A stretch of DNA of 64,000 bases from Bactericera cockerelli (taxonomy: Eukaryota; Arthropoda; Insecta; Hemiptera; Triozidae): the NCBI GenBank assembly GCA_024516035.1, contig JAMCCL010000104.1, forward strand, positions 1-64,000, in the 5' to 3' direction. The position numbers were made by a program, and so were the translations under genes. The notes beneath the pieces were generated by a model. It saw only the letters and a program-made list of their open reading frames with translations, was not told the origin of the DNA and ran no database searches. Of this stretch, positions 43,541 to 56,500 are shown one piece after another (position 1 is the stretch's first letter; every line of letters begins with the position of its first letter).

Positions 43541-44333
43541 CATCTGATTCACAAAAAAAAGAAACATTCCAACCTACTCCAGGTATCTCTCAGGTATCTC
43601 CTTCTCTTTTCAGTCGAGAGGTTGGGGATTTCAGTTCGAGTCTCACTCAAGATACCGAAGTTCCAGTTAGAAATCAGTCGGTGATTACGTGTCCTTGAGC
43701 AAGTTCGAGAATTCAGGATAAATATTTTCAGTAAAAATTTTTGCTAACGTTTTAATTAATTTTACTTATTTTTGGCATTGGTAGGCAAAGCCATTCCATA
43801 CAGCCATTAATTATTTTAGTTAACAAGTCATTTTTTTCAAAGAGTGTTTACTTTTAAAGTTGTTTGAGAGATTGATTTGAAATAGAAATTTTGAAATTTT
43901 AAGTTGAGTGGAAAAAATTCTATCTAGAAGTAAATTCATACTAGGTAAACCTACATATATGGATTTGTAATAGATTTAAAAAATAATATATAAATACATT
44001 GGTATAGTGGCAAGGTATTCACATAGAAAATATATATCGCTATTACTTAAATTCTAATAAAAAAATCAATATTATCTAAAATTTATTTAAAAAAACAATA
44101 CTTCCTATTTTCTTTTATTTTATTTTAAAACAGATTTATATTAAAACACAACACTTCCCATTTTCTAATATTAGATAATAATTATCGGAAGTTCAATATA
44201 CCGGAAACATTATACTGTTTTTTCTGTTTTTTTTTTCCTTCTGTTTTTCATTTTCTGTTTATACTGACTGATTAAAGGCACCTTTTATATTTATGTCCCT
44301 GCTCTAAAACAAATATCTCAACATCCGTCCAGA
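43541..44333. other. Region upstream of the secreted-protein gene
   Basis: AT-rich. A TATA-like TTTTATATTTATG lies at about 44284-44296, some 40-50 bp before the start codon, and could be the core promoter. ACTTCC...GGAAGT palindrome at about 44152-44193. Confidence 0.4.
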
Positions 44334-44547
44334 ATGAAAATCCCAACAATTCTCGTTTGTCTGATGTGCGTCTGTTCCTACGCCTCTGGGGACGCCAATG
44401 AGGAGACCAACCCTTTTCTGGAGGCCGCCAACGCTCTGTTGCAGGAGGGAATGCAAGGAGGCGGGGCGGAGGGAGGAGCCAGTGGCTATGGAGGCGTGGC
44501 CTCGGGGATGTTTGGCCTGTTACAGACCGTGATGGCTAGTCAAGGAG
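44334..44547 (+). CDS. Secreted protein exon 1 (signal peptide)
   Basis: 71 codons plus one base. Signal peptide then EETNPFLEAANALLQEG and the Gly-rich GGAEGGASGYGGVASG, ending LLQTVMASQG. Donor AAGGAG|GTGAGA. The following intron is 10.2 kb. Confidence 0.85.
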
Positions 44548-47500
44548 GTGAGAATCACACTTTTTTACATTTTTTCTTTCTTAACAAGTTGATCGCCAAC
44601 GCTATAGAGTTATATTTCCTCAGGGGCCCAAATGACAAAGTGAACAACTACCCGTCAGGTGAATATGCCTGACGGGGACAGCTGGGAAAGGTTAGTGTCA
44701 GGTGAATTCACCTGACGTATATAGGCATTATCATTGACGGAGAATGCCGTAGGCATTATCACCACCCTTGATCAGGCTTTGTTTATATTTATTTCTAAAT
44801 TGTTACCATGTACATTGTATATAAAATATGTAAATAAAGCTTGATCCAAATGTTTATAAATAAAAAACAAAAAAATAAAAAAAGACGTGGCGATCAACGT
44901 GTTAAGATGAGTGTTTTACAGCACTTTTTATTTCGTAGCCATAAAACAGAAGTTGCTGTAGAGGTTTTTGGTTTAGTTGTAACTTGGCCATCCCGTAGTA
45001 TGTCTCCCCTCTGATGGGCGAGAAGTGACACAGTACTTCCCATTCAGGTGCTGAGTCAACACGAGTGCACCGGAAGGTATCCCTTACAAACAACTGTAAC
45101 CAAGTTTAGAATACAAAAATGTCGGCTCGGGGGTTCGAACCCGGGACCTTCCGCATGGAAAGCTCGGGCTTCACCAAAGAGCAATTCGTGCGCTAATATG
45201 AACAGTACAGTGAGGGAACTGGATATAATAAATAAATAAAATAGCCTTTATTGAACAAATAATTTACAAAAAACATTTGAAACAGTATTACAATATACAA
45301 ATAGAAAAATTGTTCTCAGCCATGAAATTGTTTTTTTAGGGACAAAAGATTAGTATATAGACTTTTTCTTTCTATTCAACTGCTCCCTTTTTTTCTCTCT
45401 AATTTTTCGTTGTTACCAATTTCTTCATGCTGGCTGAAGGCCTCCAAAAGGCTAACGCCTTTTGGGATATTTTTTTTTTTTTTTTTTTTTTTTTCAATAC
45501 TTAAATATAACAATATTAAAAATAAAATAAAATTATACATAAAATCAGTAAATGAGAATATTAGAAATATCCAGTGAGAATTTTTTCTATATAATATTTT
45601 TAATATCAGTTTATAAGTGACATGGGTTTCTATACAAACAATCTTTTTCCCTCCTCTCTTACTATCTTCCATCTGTCTCTATTCTTTGCTATTTCTCTCC
45701 AGTTTGACCCTAATAATACTTTACGAACCTCCGTAGCTTGATCGATAAAGCGGCGGACTTGAAATGTTTCATGTAATCTGTAGTTCGATGGTTCAAGTCC
45801 CGGTTTCATCGTAGATTTACAAAAGCTAATTCAAGTAGTTGTGATATCACAAAAGTGATAACACAAACTTTTCACTGTGTTTAAAATAACTTTCAATTTT
45901 AAATAACCTTTTTACAAGAGAAATCTAGATATATTAGGAAAGAACTTCGGTTACTTGAGTTTTCTTCTATCCAGGATCGACCCGAAAAAAATTCTATCTG
46001 TCCCGTCAGCTCAGTGGTCAAGGCGTATGTCTGGTAATCCAGAGGTCATGGGTTCGAAACCCAGCCGGGACTTAACAAGTTATCTTCCCATTTGGCATGT
46101 TGAATATACAATAATACGTCTGGGACTTATTGCTTTAGTAATGGGACTGATTAATCCTAATCAGGCAGCATAAATAAGGCAATATTATTATTTAAATATT
46201 TATATTGCCTCTCAGGCCCCAACTTCCAAAGTACAAAGCCGAAAAAAATCGGATCCCGCCGCGATTAGAACCCGGGTCACCTGGACTGAAAGCCGAGCGT
46301 GCTACCGCTAGGCCAAGGTGACTATTAAGGAAGAAACCACTGAGCTGACCTCTGTGGCAAGATCATTGGTTCCTGATGGTTGCGGGTTCGAAACCCGGAC
46401 GGAGCGGAAAATCCTAACCGAGATTTTCCGTTTCCGGAACGGTATGGATGTAAAGGTAAAAGGATAAAATAATGCGGAAGAGTTTCCGGGACACAACATC
46501 ATCATCATCTTAGGGTGGCGTCATCGTGAACAATGGTAGCCAGACAGTGGGGGAATGACTCAGCACTTCTACCACTGTCTTTACAAGGAGGCTAATATAT
46601 GACAAGGGTCCCCATCAGAACCAAGCCAATGCTGGTCGACTCCCTGTTTATAGTCCCCCAGCCAGACTGCTGGTCTACTCCCTGTGTATAGTCCCCCAGC
46701 CAGACTGCTGGTCTACTCCTTGTTATAGTGCCCCAGCCAGACTGCTGGTCTACTCCCTGTTTATAGTCCTCCTACCAGACTGCTGGTCTACTCCCTGTTT
46801 ATAGACCCCAGCCAGACTGCTGGTCTACTCCTTTTCATAGTGCCCCAGCCAGACTGCTGGTCTACTCCCTGTTTATAGTCCCCCAGCCAGACTGCTGGTC
46901 TACTCCCTGTGTATAGTCCCCCAGCCAGACTGTTGGTCTACTCCCTGTGTATAGTCCCCCAGCCAGACTGCTGTTCTACTCCCTGTGTAAGTGTGTATAG
47001 TCCCCCAGCCAGACTGCTGGTCTACTTCCTGTTTATAGTCCCCCAGCCAGACACAACTACCTTTAAAAAAAAATAAGAAAAGAAGTGAGACAGTTATTAT
47101 GAGAACTACAAAAGCCAGTAGTTTCCGGTATGTGAGTTGGTCCGATTAACATTCTTTCACTCTACCCTAAAATGGACCTACCTCTATCTGACCTTGAAAT
47201 TCCTCGACCCCATGACACCTGCCTTATCTAAGATCAAATATGTGTATGACATGACCAATGCCGACCCCAAGTAGGTTTGGGAAAAGGCAAAGTCAAAGAA
47301 GAAGAATTTTAGTGTCTGTAAAGTATGGCTGGCGGACTATAAATAGGGAGTAGACCAGCATTGGCTTGGTTCTGGGGGCCCTTGTCAATTATTAGCCTCC
47401 TTGTACTGACAGTGGTAGAAGTGCTGAGTCATTCCTCCACTGTCTGGCTACCATGGTTTACGATGACGCAACCCTATGATGATGAAAAAAGGACCTTCGC

Positions 47501-50500
47501 GTATAATTTGGTTAATAGGTAGGTACTACCATAGTTGTTCACTATACGTACCTCCCGCACAGGTACTTAAACTAGTGGTTAAGTCTGGTAAAAATAGAAT
47601 TTTCTGGTAAAATAGAATTTAAAGCTACTGGTTTACTGGTAAAATAGAAATTAAAGCTAAAATTATAATTAGGTAATTAAATGTTGATTGAGTGGTGAAC
47701 AGTGGCCCATTCCAGAAATTCTCTCCACTCTCAAAATCCGCGAATCTCCTTTTTAACCGTCACACAACGCACTCTGATTGGTTATTGCGTTCAAATGAAC
47801 CAATCAAAGTGCGTTTGTGTGACGGTTGAAAGGGAGATTTGGATATTTTAATAAGCTATTTTAAGAATTATTGTATGTATTGAAATAAAACTTATCACAG
47901 ATGTTATACCCGGGACCCTGGGGTAGAGCCATAAGCTATAATTTTGTATATTGGATAGAGTGGATACATTCCAATTAGCTAGGAAAATATTGGGAATTCT
48001 TTTTTAAGATTTACCCAATTTCAGTAGCTGGATCGATAAGGCGGCGGACTTGTGGGTATCCTGGACCTTGGTGGTTCAAGTCCCAGTTTGACGTGCATTT
48101 AGTAAAGCGAGTTTGAGTAGTTGTGATATCTCGAAAGCGATTAACACAAATATGATAACTTTTTCATTTCATTTTGGAGATTATGAGAGTGGAGAGTGTT
48201 TCTGGAACGGGCCACAGGTCATATGCAAATTTGTTTGATTAGGGCGAGATTATTTATTTATAGTTCAAACACTGTAACAAGTACAAACAGTCACACACCT
48301 TTGTAGGCGCTTAGCTAACAAATAATGTTCTCAAAATCCATCTACCTGCATTTATAATAATAACACTCCTTAGTGGAAGGTAACCACCAGGCGAGGTTAA
48401 TGCTCGAATCAAAGCATTTTCTTCCACCTAACCCTCAGAGTCTTATTATTATCTGGTCTTATACTCAAATTAATGAGGAAAAATTCATGCACTGGGTGGG
48501 ATTCCAACCAACGGATTCCTACGCTACCTGGATTACCAGAGTAGCGCGTTAACCACTTGACTACCAGTGCACTAGTATATTATATGTCGGACTGTAGGTG
48601 CAAATGAGTGTACTCAAAATGTATGCACTTTTTTTTATAATATATGTAACTATGTAATAATAATAATATAATATCGCCTTATTTATAATGCCCGATTAGG
48701 GCTATTAAGCCCCATTATTCCAGCAGTAAGACCAAGACGTATTATTATGTGGTAAAAACCCAAATGGGAGGATAACCTGTCATGTCCCGGCTGGGTTTCG
48801 AACCCGCGACCTCTGGAACCCCTGAATTCACGGAGTGCCGCCTTTAAAACTGAGCTACCGGGACAGACCATGTACTGTATGAGTATGTATGTACGAGTGT
48901 CCTCAAAATGTATGTACTGTAATGTACAACTGTACACGTACCTATGTATGTACTCGTATCTACTTGTACATAATGTATGTTCTCAAAACCAGATCTTGCA
49001 GGCTTCTCGCCTGCTGTGCCAAGTGAGTCGGATACCACTGGTAGCTTGGTCCTAACGGTACCCTGGTTATACCGAGGCGACCATAGCTACATGAGTCCCG
49101 GTCATACATCATAGTATCCTATGATCAGAGTAGTCACCGTGGCAGAGTGAGTTAGCGCGCTAGGCATTGCACGCATGGTGACCTGGGCTCGATCCCCAGC
49201 GGGGCAGGAATTTTTCTGCTCTGTACTTGGATGTTCGGGGTCCACTCATACCTCGAGAGGAAAAATGAGTCGTTACTTGTATGAGTAACGATCAGTGGAG
49301 GCATTACCAGAGAAAAAAAAAATAATGTAATAGAATTCTAAAAGTACAGGAGGCTATTAGTAATGCTGCGCTACCCACAAAAATTGTGAACAGGCGTTTT
49401 GCTTCACCACAAATAAAATCATACATAGCATTCTATGATCAGTTAAGTCACTGTGGCTGGGTGGAGTTTTTTTTTTATACAAATTTCAGTCTGTCCTGGA
49501 ACTTTTTAACACATTATTTCAGTTCAGGCATAAAGTCAATAGGGCATAGTTACAATACATAATCTGGTTGGGGGACTATAAACAGGGAGTAGACCAGCAG
49601 TCTGGCTGGGGGACTATAAACTGGGAGTAGACCAGCAGTCTGGCTGAGGGACTATAAAGAGAGAGTAGACCAGCATTGGCTTGGTTCTGGGGACCCTTGT
49701 CAATTATTAGCCTTCTTGTAAAGACAGTGGTAGAAGTGCTGAGTCATTCCTCCACTATTTGGCAACTATCGTTCACGATGACGCACTCCTCCGATGATGA
49801 TGATGCATATGTACGTCTTTAAAAAATACAAAAAAAATTGGAGGGATCCTTACGGTCTAGACAAATGGACATCGCTCAAGACCCAAAATGCAGTCTCTGT
49901 AATGTGGCCTCAGAGACAGCGAAACACATTCTCTGTGAATGTGGAGCAGCCTCACACGCTCGACTGAAACACCACTCAAGGCTGATTCTAACACCTAAAG
50001 ATGTTAGTGAAATCAGTCCTAAGAGAATCAAGCTTTACAGCTTTGATCTAAGGAGATAAAGGTAGAGTTTACTACTATTTATTTGGTAGTCTACCACTCT
50101 TTGTTTTTTGTGAGAACCAGTGAATGTTGCTGTAGAAACAGGCCATGTCAGAAATCGCGAGTAGAACGAAATAGAAGAAAGTATAAAGATAGATTTAGAT
50201 AGACTATAACGTAATAGAATAATATGTATAATGCCAGCCTCCGTGGCGTAACAGTTGTGACTACTGCCCGTAGTCCAGAGATCCTAAGTTCGATTCCCGG
50301 TTGGAGCAGACTTTTCGCACAGAAAATTCTGTTCCCTCCGAACATGTGAGGCTGGCAATGCCGGCCCTACCCAGGCTGGGTGAGGTTAATGTGGGTAGCT
50401 GGTACGATTCCCAGCGAATGGAGGGTAAAACCGCCGTCCTGTCTACCTCAAGTTAGGACGTTAAAACCGAATAGAATCAATGGACATGAAAGGAGCCTAA

Positions 50501-53500
50501 ACATTGGATCTGGGCGTCCATATAATCCTCTCACCACCGTGATTTAGGTACGAGTATCAATACCGCACGGACACGGAATTATTATTATATGTATATGTAT
50601 AATAGATTAAATAGAATAGTGACTCAACGAGAAGTAGTTGTGACAGAGCTAGTAAGCAGTAGACTGACGTGGCAGTTTACCTGATGTAGGCCACTAGGCT
50701 TGCACGGGAATAGACCTGGGTTCGATCTCCACGAGCGGAGAACTTTCTCTGCTCTGTACTTGGATATACGGGCTCCAGGCATATACCACTCAAGTTTTCT
50801 TGCGTTTTGCTTGATAGAATTAGATATTTCTAACGGTATGTGTGGTTACAGTTTTAACAACTGTTTGTCAGATATTTACCGTAGTAAATAGAGCATAATT
50901 TTACGTTATGTGGTTTATGAATAAAAACAATAGGAATCGAAAATATGTACATACGTAACTACATACTCGTACATTATATATTATGTACATACATTTATAT
51001 TATGACTTGGACAAGAACAGTAAAATTGTGATGCTCTGTTCAACAAATCAACATACATACAATGACATACATTTGAGCGTGGAAGGTCGCTTGCCATGCG
51101 GAAGGTCCCGGGTTTGATCCCCCGTCCCAACAAAAATTTGTATTCGTAATTTGGTTACAATTATTTGTAAGGGATACCTTCCGGTGCGCTCGTGTTGACC
51201 CAGCACCTATAATTGGGAAGTATTGTGTCACTTCTCGCCCATCAGAGGGGAGGCATACGCATACTACGGGATGGGCAGGCTACAACACAGACCACAAGCG
51301 TCTACAGTAGCTCCTGTTTCATAACTGCGAAATAAAAAAGGCTGAGAAACACTCATTAAAAAAATTACTATTCAAACTCGAACCAACGTGATGCTGACAA
51401 TGCCCAGCCCAACTCAGGCTGGTTGAGGTTAATTTGAGTAGCTAGGTTTGTGAGTATCAAGTGAAAGAAGGGTAAGACCTCCCTCGTGATAGGACCATGC
51501 AGTTGAAAGCGACGTAAAAAAATGCTGACTATTCCCGGCTACCCTCAGGCTGATTGAGGTTAATTTGAGTAGCTGATGAGTTGTGAGTTTCCGGCGAATG
51601 GAGGATAAAACCACCGTCGTGATATGACCATGCAGTAGAAAGAAAGCTACGTTAAAAAAAACAACAAGAATCATCTGTAATGATCGGAACCGATGGACCA
51701 ATTCAAGAAGAGTCTAAACCCCCAAAAACACCACTTCGTGGTTAAAAAAAGAAGAACGCCTCACTCAAAAGAATGATTATAATTAGCTAAAAATAAATGA
51801 TATCAAATTGAGAACACCTTACCACCTCTCTTTCTGTATCTCTGCACTCCTCTCTGAATTTATTCCTCTTATGTTTATCTTTCTTTATCCTTTCTAGGGG
51901 TCATCCCAAACTTGATTTCTCTTTAAATTTACTTGTTGCACGGCAATAAAAAATGGCGGTCGGAGTATGATTTTTCTGAACTTATTTGATTTGAATCGAA
52001 AAAATTACACCGCGACCGCCTTTTTTATTGCCGTGCAACAAGTAAATTTAAAGAGAAATCAAGTTTGGGATGACCCCTAGAAAGGATAAAGAAAGATAAA
52101 CATAAGAGGAATAAATTCAGAGAGGAGTGCAGAGATACAGAAAGAGAGGTGGTAAGGTGTTCTCAATTTGATATCATTTATTTTTAGCTAATTATAATCA
52201 TTCTTTTGAGTGAGGCGTTCTTCTTTTTTTAACCACGAAGTGGTGTTTTTGGGGGGATATCAGTTCTTTTTGTACGGAAATATAGGTTCATACACTACTG
52301 AAACATTATGAATAACAAAAGTAAATAAGCTGGGAAAATGTGAATGTACCAAGTTGCCTTTTTTTAAGATATAGTTTTAACAGTACGTATTTAATTTTTC
52401 TAAGGTCAATATGTATTTGGATCACAGATTTGGCCACCTGAGTCCCCAAAGTGAGTAAATAATACATAAATTTTCAATGCAAGATCTTTTGATTCTATAC
52501 TCAACGTTTTCGGGGGTTGACACAGGCTGTGTTAATAAACAAAATATGCGTTATTGGAGTGACAACAACCCTAGGGAACTTCATGAAAACTCCCTCCATG
52601 CAGATCGAGTTACAGTTTGGTGTGCAATGTCAAACTCCCGCTGTACTGCTACGATACACTTATTTTTCGAAAAATAACTCCACGCAATAAGCTTTCTGTT
52701 GCTTTGATAAAATCATTTTGACAATAGAGCTAAATTGAATCGAAAAAATTAGTAGTTTTTGCATCTTCTAACTTTGTTTGAACTTGTCTAATTAGAAGTG
52801 CGGCTTCACACTAAACGATTCAAAATGAGACATAACCGCGCCGCACCCTGTATTTTATCTCCATCCAACCATGATTGTCCAAAATCAATCTCGTAATGAA
52901 GCCACAGGTCATTGCCTAATTCCGCAGGGTAATGGGGTCGTCATGAAGATCAAATATAAAGATCGGAAAAACAAAACAACGTTAAGCCCAAATTGAAAAT
53001 ATAGAGCTAAAAAATTTCGTCCCTGCCAGGATTCGAACCCATGCTGACTGGGTTGCAGGTCGAGTACGCTACCAATAGACAAAGTTATCTTCTATTGAAA
53101 CGGACGGAAAATGAACTAACTAAATTAAAACTTGGAAACTTAAACATTAAAATTTTGCAGTGAGAGAGCGAGGTCATCTCGAAAAATACATACTGGCCAA
53201 GATCTGACCACTAAGCTAAGGATTCGAAGGTACCTACCCGCCAAAGAAAATGAAAAGGCCACCAGGTGCCACCCAGTGGACCGGATGAAGGAATAAAATC
53301 AATAAATTTGGTATCTGCTCATCAAGATCTTTCATTTGATACCACTTAAGATTAGTATTATCCTTCAATTCCCGATTTGGGCTCCCAAAACCCGAGGCCG
53401 CCCAAATGGGCCGCCCGCTTATAATTTAGAATTTTTTTTTGGTCCGGGCTCATCTCCATTATATCTTGATCACTTTAGACACCTCACTTAATCTTCAGTG

Positions 53501-56500
53501 CCAAGTTAAAGACACGAAGTCGGGTCTCAAATGATCCGTATGAAAAAAAAACAGAAAAAAAAAAAAAAAAAAAATTATGAATCTTTTCATGTCTTTCACG
53601 ATTGTTGGGGGGTCTCGAAAATAGGGGTCCCGGTGACCTAGGAAGTCAAACAAAAAGTCAAATCAACTTAGTTTTCAACGTAGAGCCCATTTCTGCAATA
53701 AAAATCGCGATTTTTGAAATTCATGTTGCACTTTTCGCTGGCTGAAAGTACATGAAATGCATGGGAACTATGTTTTGCGTAACCTTACACTCTGCCGGGA
53801 TGTCTCTTTCTTTGTATAGGCGTTCTTCACACCTCGGCCGAGGTGTTTGATCTCTAAAATAATGAACAAATTAACGTTGGAAATTCATGCAAATACTTCA
53901 GGAGAATCATAACCTGACACAACTACGAGTATATACCTAGGAGGTCGGTGGTTCAAGTCCCAATTTCGGTAACTAATATAATGTGCCTTGTCTTATTTAT
54001 ACTACCCGATTAGAACTAAGTACTTGAGTAGTCCCATTAATACAGCAGTAAGCCCAAGACGTATTATTACGTCAAAATCCCAAATGAGAGGATAACTTGT
54101 CATGCCCCGGCTGCGTTTCGAACACACGACCTATGGTTTCACAGAGTGCCGCCTTTACCACTGAGCTACTGGGACAGACATAATTATAATTACCAAGGTG
54201 ACTAACACAAAGTGGTGAGATCATAATTTGTCTTGTACCGGCCAGGTTTCGTTCGCGCGACCTCTGTATTACAAGTCAGACGCCTTGACCACTGAGCTAC
54301 CGGGACGTCTGAACTTATTATTATTTTTATATAATAAAATTATATACATATAATATTCGTGCCGACCTTAATGTCTCAGTGATTAAGAGCATTAGTTGCT
54401 GACCCGGAGGTTGCTGGTCCGAATCCCGGTCGGAGACGGAAATTCTGAACGAGTTTTTCCGTTTCCGGAATGGCATGGATGTAAAGGTAAAGTAACCTGA
54501 AGAAATGCGAAAAGGGGTTCCGGGGCACAATAATCTTTTTTTTAATTATTTTTTTTTTTACATTTTTTTTAGTTTTTTTTTTTTTTTTTTTTACAATTTT
54601 TGTGGCTCTCTCCCCATGGAATACTTCAAAGGATTTACTCACCTTCTTTTTTCTTCTCCCAGGTTTTAGTTTTTTTTTTTACAATTTTTGTGGCTCTCTC
54701 CCTAAGGAATACCTACTTCTAGGGGTTTACTCACCTTCTTTTTTCTTCCCCCAGGTAAAAGCAGTGGAGGAGGTGGCGCGGAGCTCCTGGGCTCTCTAGC
54801 CAGCGCTCTTCTCAACCAGGGAGCCAGTGGCGGCTCGGGAGGGTCTGGGTTCGATCCCCAGATTATCGGCCAACTTGTGTCCCTGTTTGCGGCCACCCAG
54901 AACTCCGGCCAAGATGGCTCCCAGGGCCGCAAGAGCAGTGGTAAGTTTCGAGGCCTGCGACTGTAATTGAGAACTCACGGGGGGTTTTTTTTTTTTTTTT
55001 TTAAAGCTTTATTAGGTAGAACACAATGAAATATAAAGAAAAACAAAAAGATTAAACAAATATACAAGAAGGAAAAAAAAGAGAGAAATGTCCTACCTAA
55101 AGGGCGGGGTTATTCTCTTCCACCCAACCCAAATCAGGATTTTGGGTTTGACGACAGTATGCCAGGTCCAATTATAGGAAATCAGAGCATATTTTTTTAA
55201 TTACAAAAAGGGATACGCACAATACCTACTTCTGTTATCTAATTTCTAACTTATTATTCTTTATTATTATTTCTTCTTCTTGTTTTTTACGATGGATGTG
55301 TGGAATAACAAGGAGAGATAGGGTGAGAAATGAGCGCACTAGGGGTACATTAAAAGTAGGACCCCTGGCAAAGAAAATACAAGAGAGTAGGCTGAGATGG
55401 TTTGGACATATAGAGCGAAGAGACGAAAACTATGTGAGTAAGAGAATACAGGAACTTCAAATAGACGGTAAAAGAAAGAGAGGAAGACGAAGACCAAAGA
55501 TGAGATGGAGAGACAAAGTTGAAGAAGACCTAAGAGAGAAAAACTGGAGAAAAGAGGACGCACAAAATAGAAAGATATGGAAGGAAATGATTCATGGAAC
55601 AAATGCCGACCCCAAGTAGGTTTGGGAAAAGGCAAAGTGAAAGAAGAAGAAGAAGAAGATTATTATTTCTTGTTTAATTCTAGTCCCTTTCTTGAAAAGG
55701 GTTGTTTAATTCTAGTCCCTTTCTTGAAAAACATGGTAAATACTTACCTACATATGAAAAGAAAAACAAATAACAAAATTAAGCTTTATCTACAAAAAAA
55801 CCAATAGGTACATAAATAAAACTAAATTATTTTTTTACAAAATTACTATGGACCTCTCAAGTAAAACAAATGTTTTAACCTCTCCATATTATTTCAATTT
55901 GTTTTCCAGGCAGTGGCGGAGAGTGGGACGGTCTACTGGACTTGGCCACCAATTTCATATCAGGGGCGGCGCAGGACCAAAACGGGGGCGGCTCCAATGG
56001 GGTGGGGGCGGACGCCCTTCTTAATCTACTGCCCATTATGATGAACTCACTGTCTGGTGAGTGAAAGAGAAGAAAAGAGAAAAGAAAAGTCGAGGTAGAT
56101 ATCAGAACACAATAGAATAGAACAATAGATTATTGAAGTGAAGAAAAGAAAATAGAAGAGAAAAGGAAGGATGACAAATTTTCGACGAATACAATACTTT
56201 CCTTATTATAGGATAAGGAAATTAAAAAAATATAAGAGGAAAGAGGAGAATAGACTATAATACGAAACGAAAAGAGATGAGGAAAAGAACAGGTGAAAAT
56301 AGAAAATGGCGGACACCATGCTAATAGCATATGTTGTCCGCCATTTTCTATTAAGGAAGAGCTTTACTTAAAATGCAGAGAGACCATTGGGAATCCTTCA
56401 TATATCATTTTATTGTTTTCAAATTTATGGTAACTTTTAGGGCGGAATTAATAGACAACATCAATAACAGACTTAAGTCGTTGGTAGGTGTCGATTTTCC

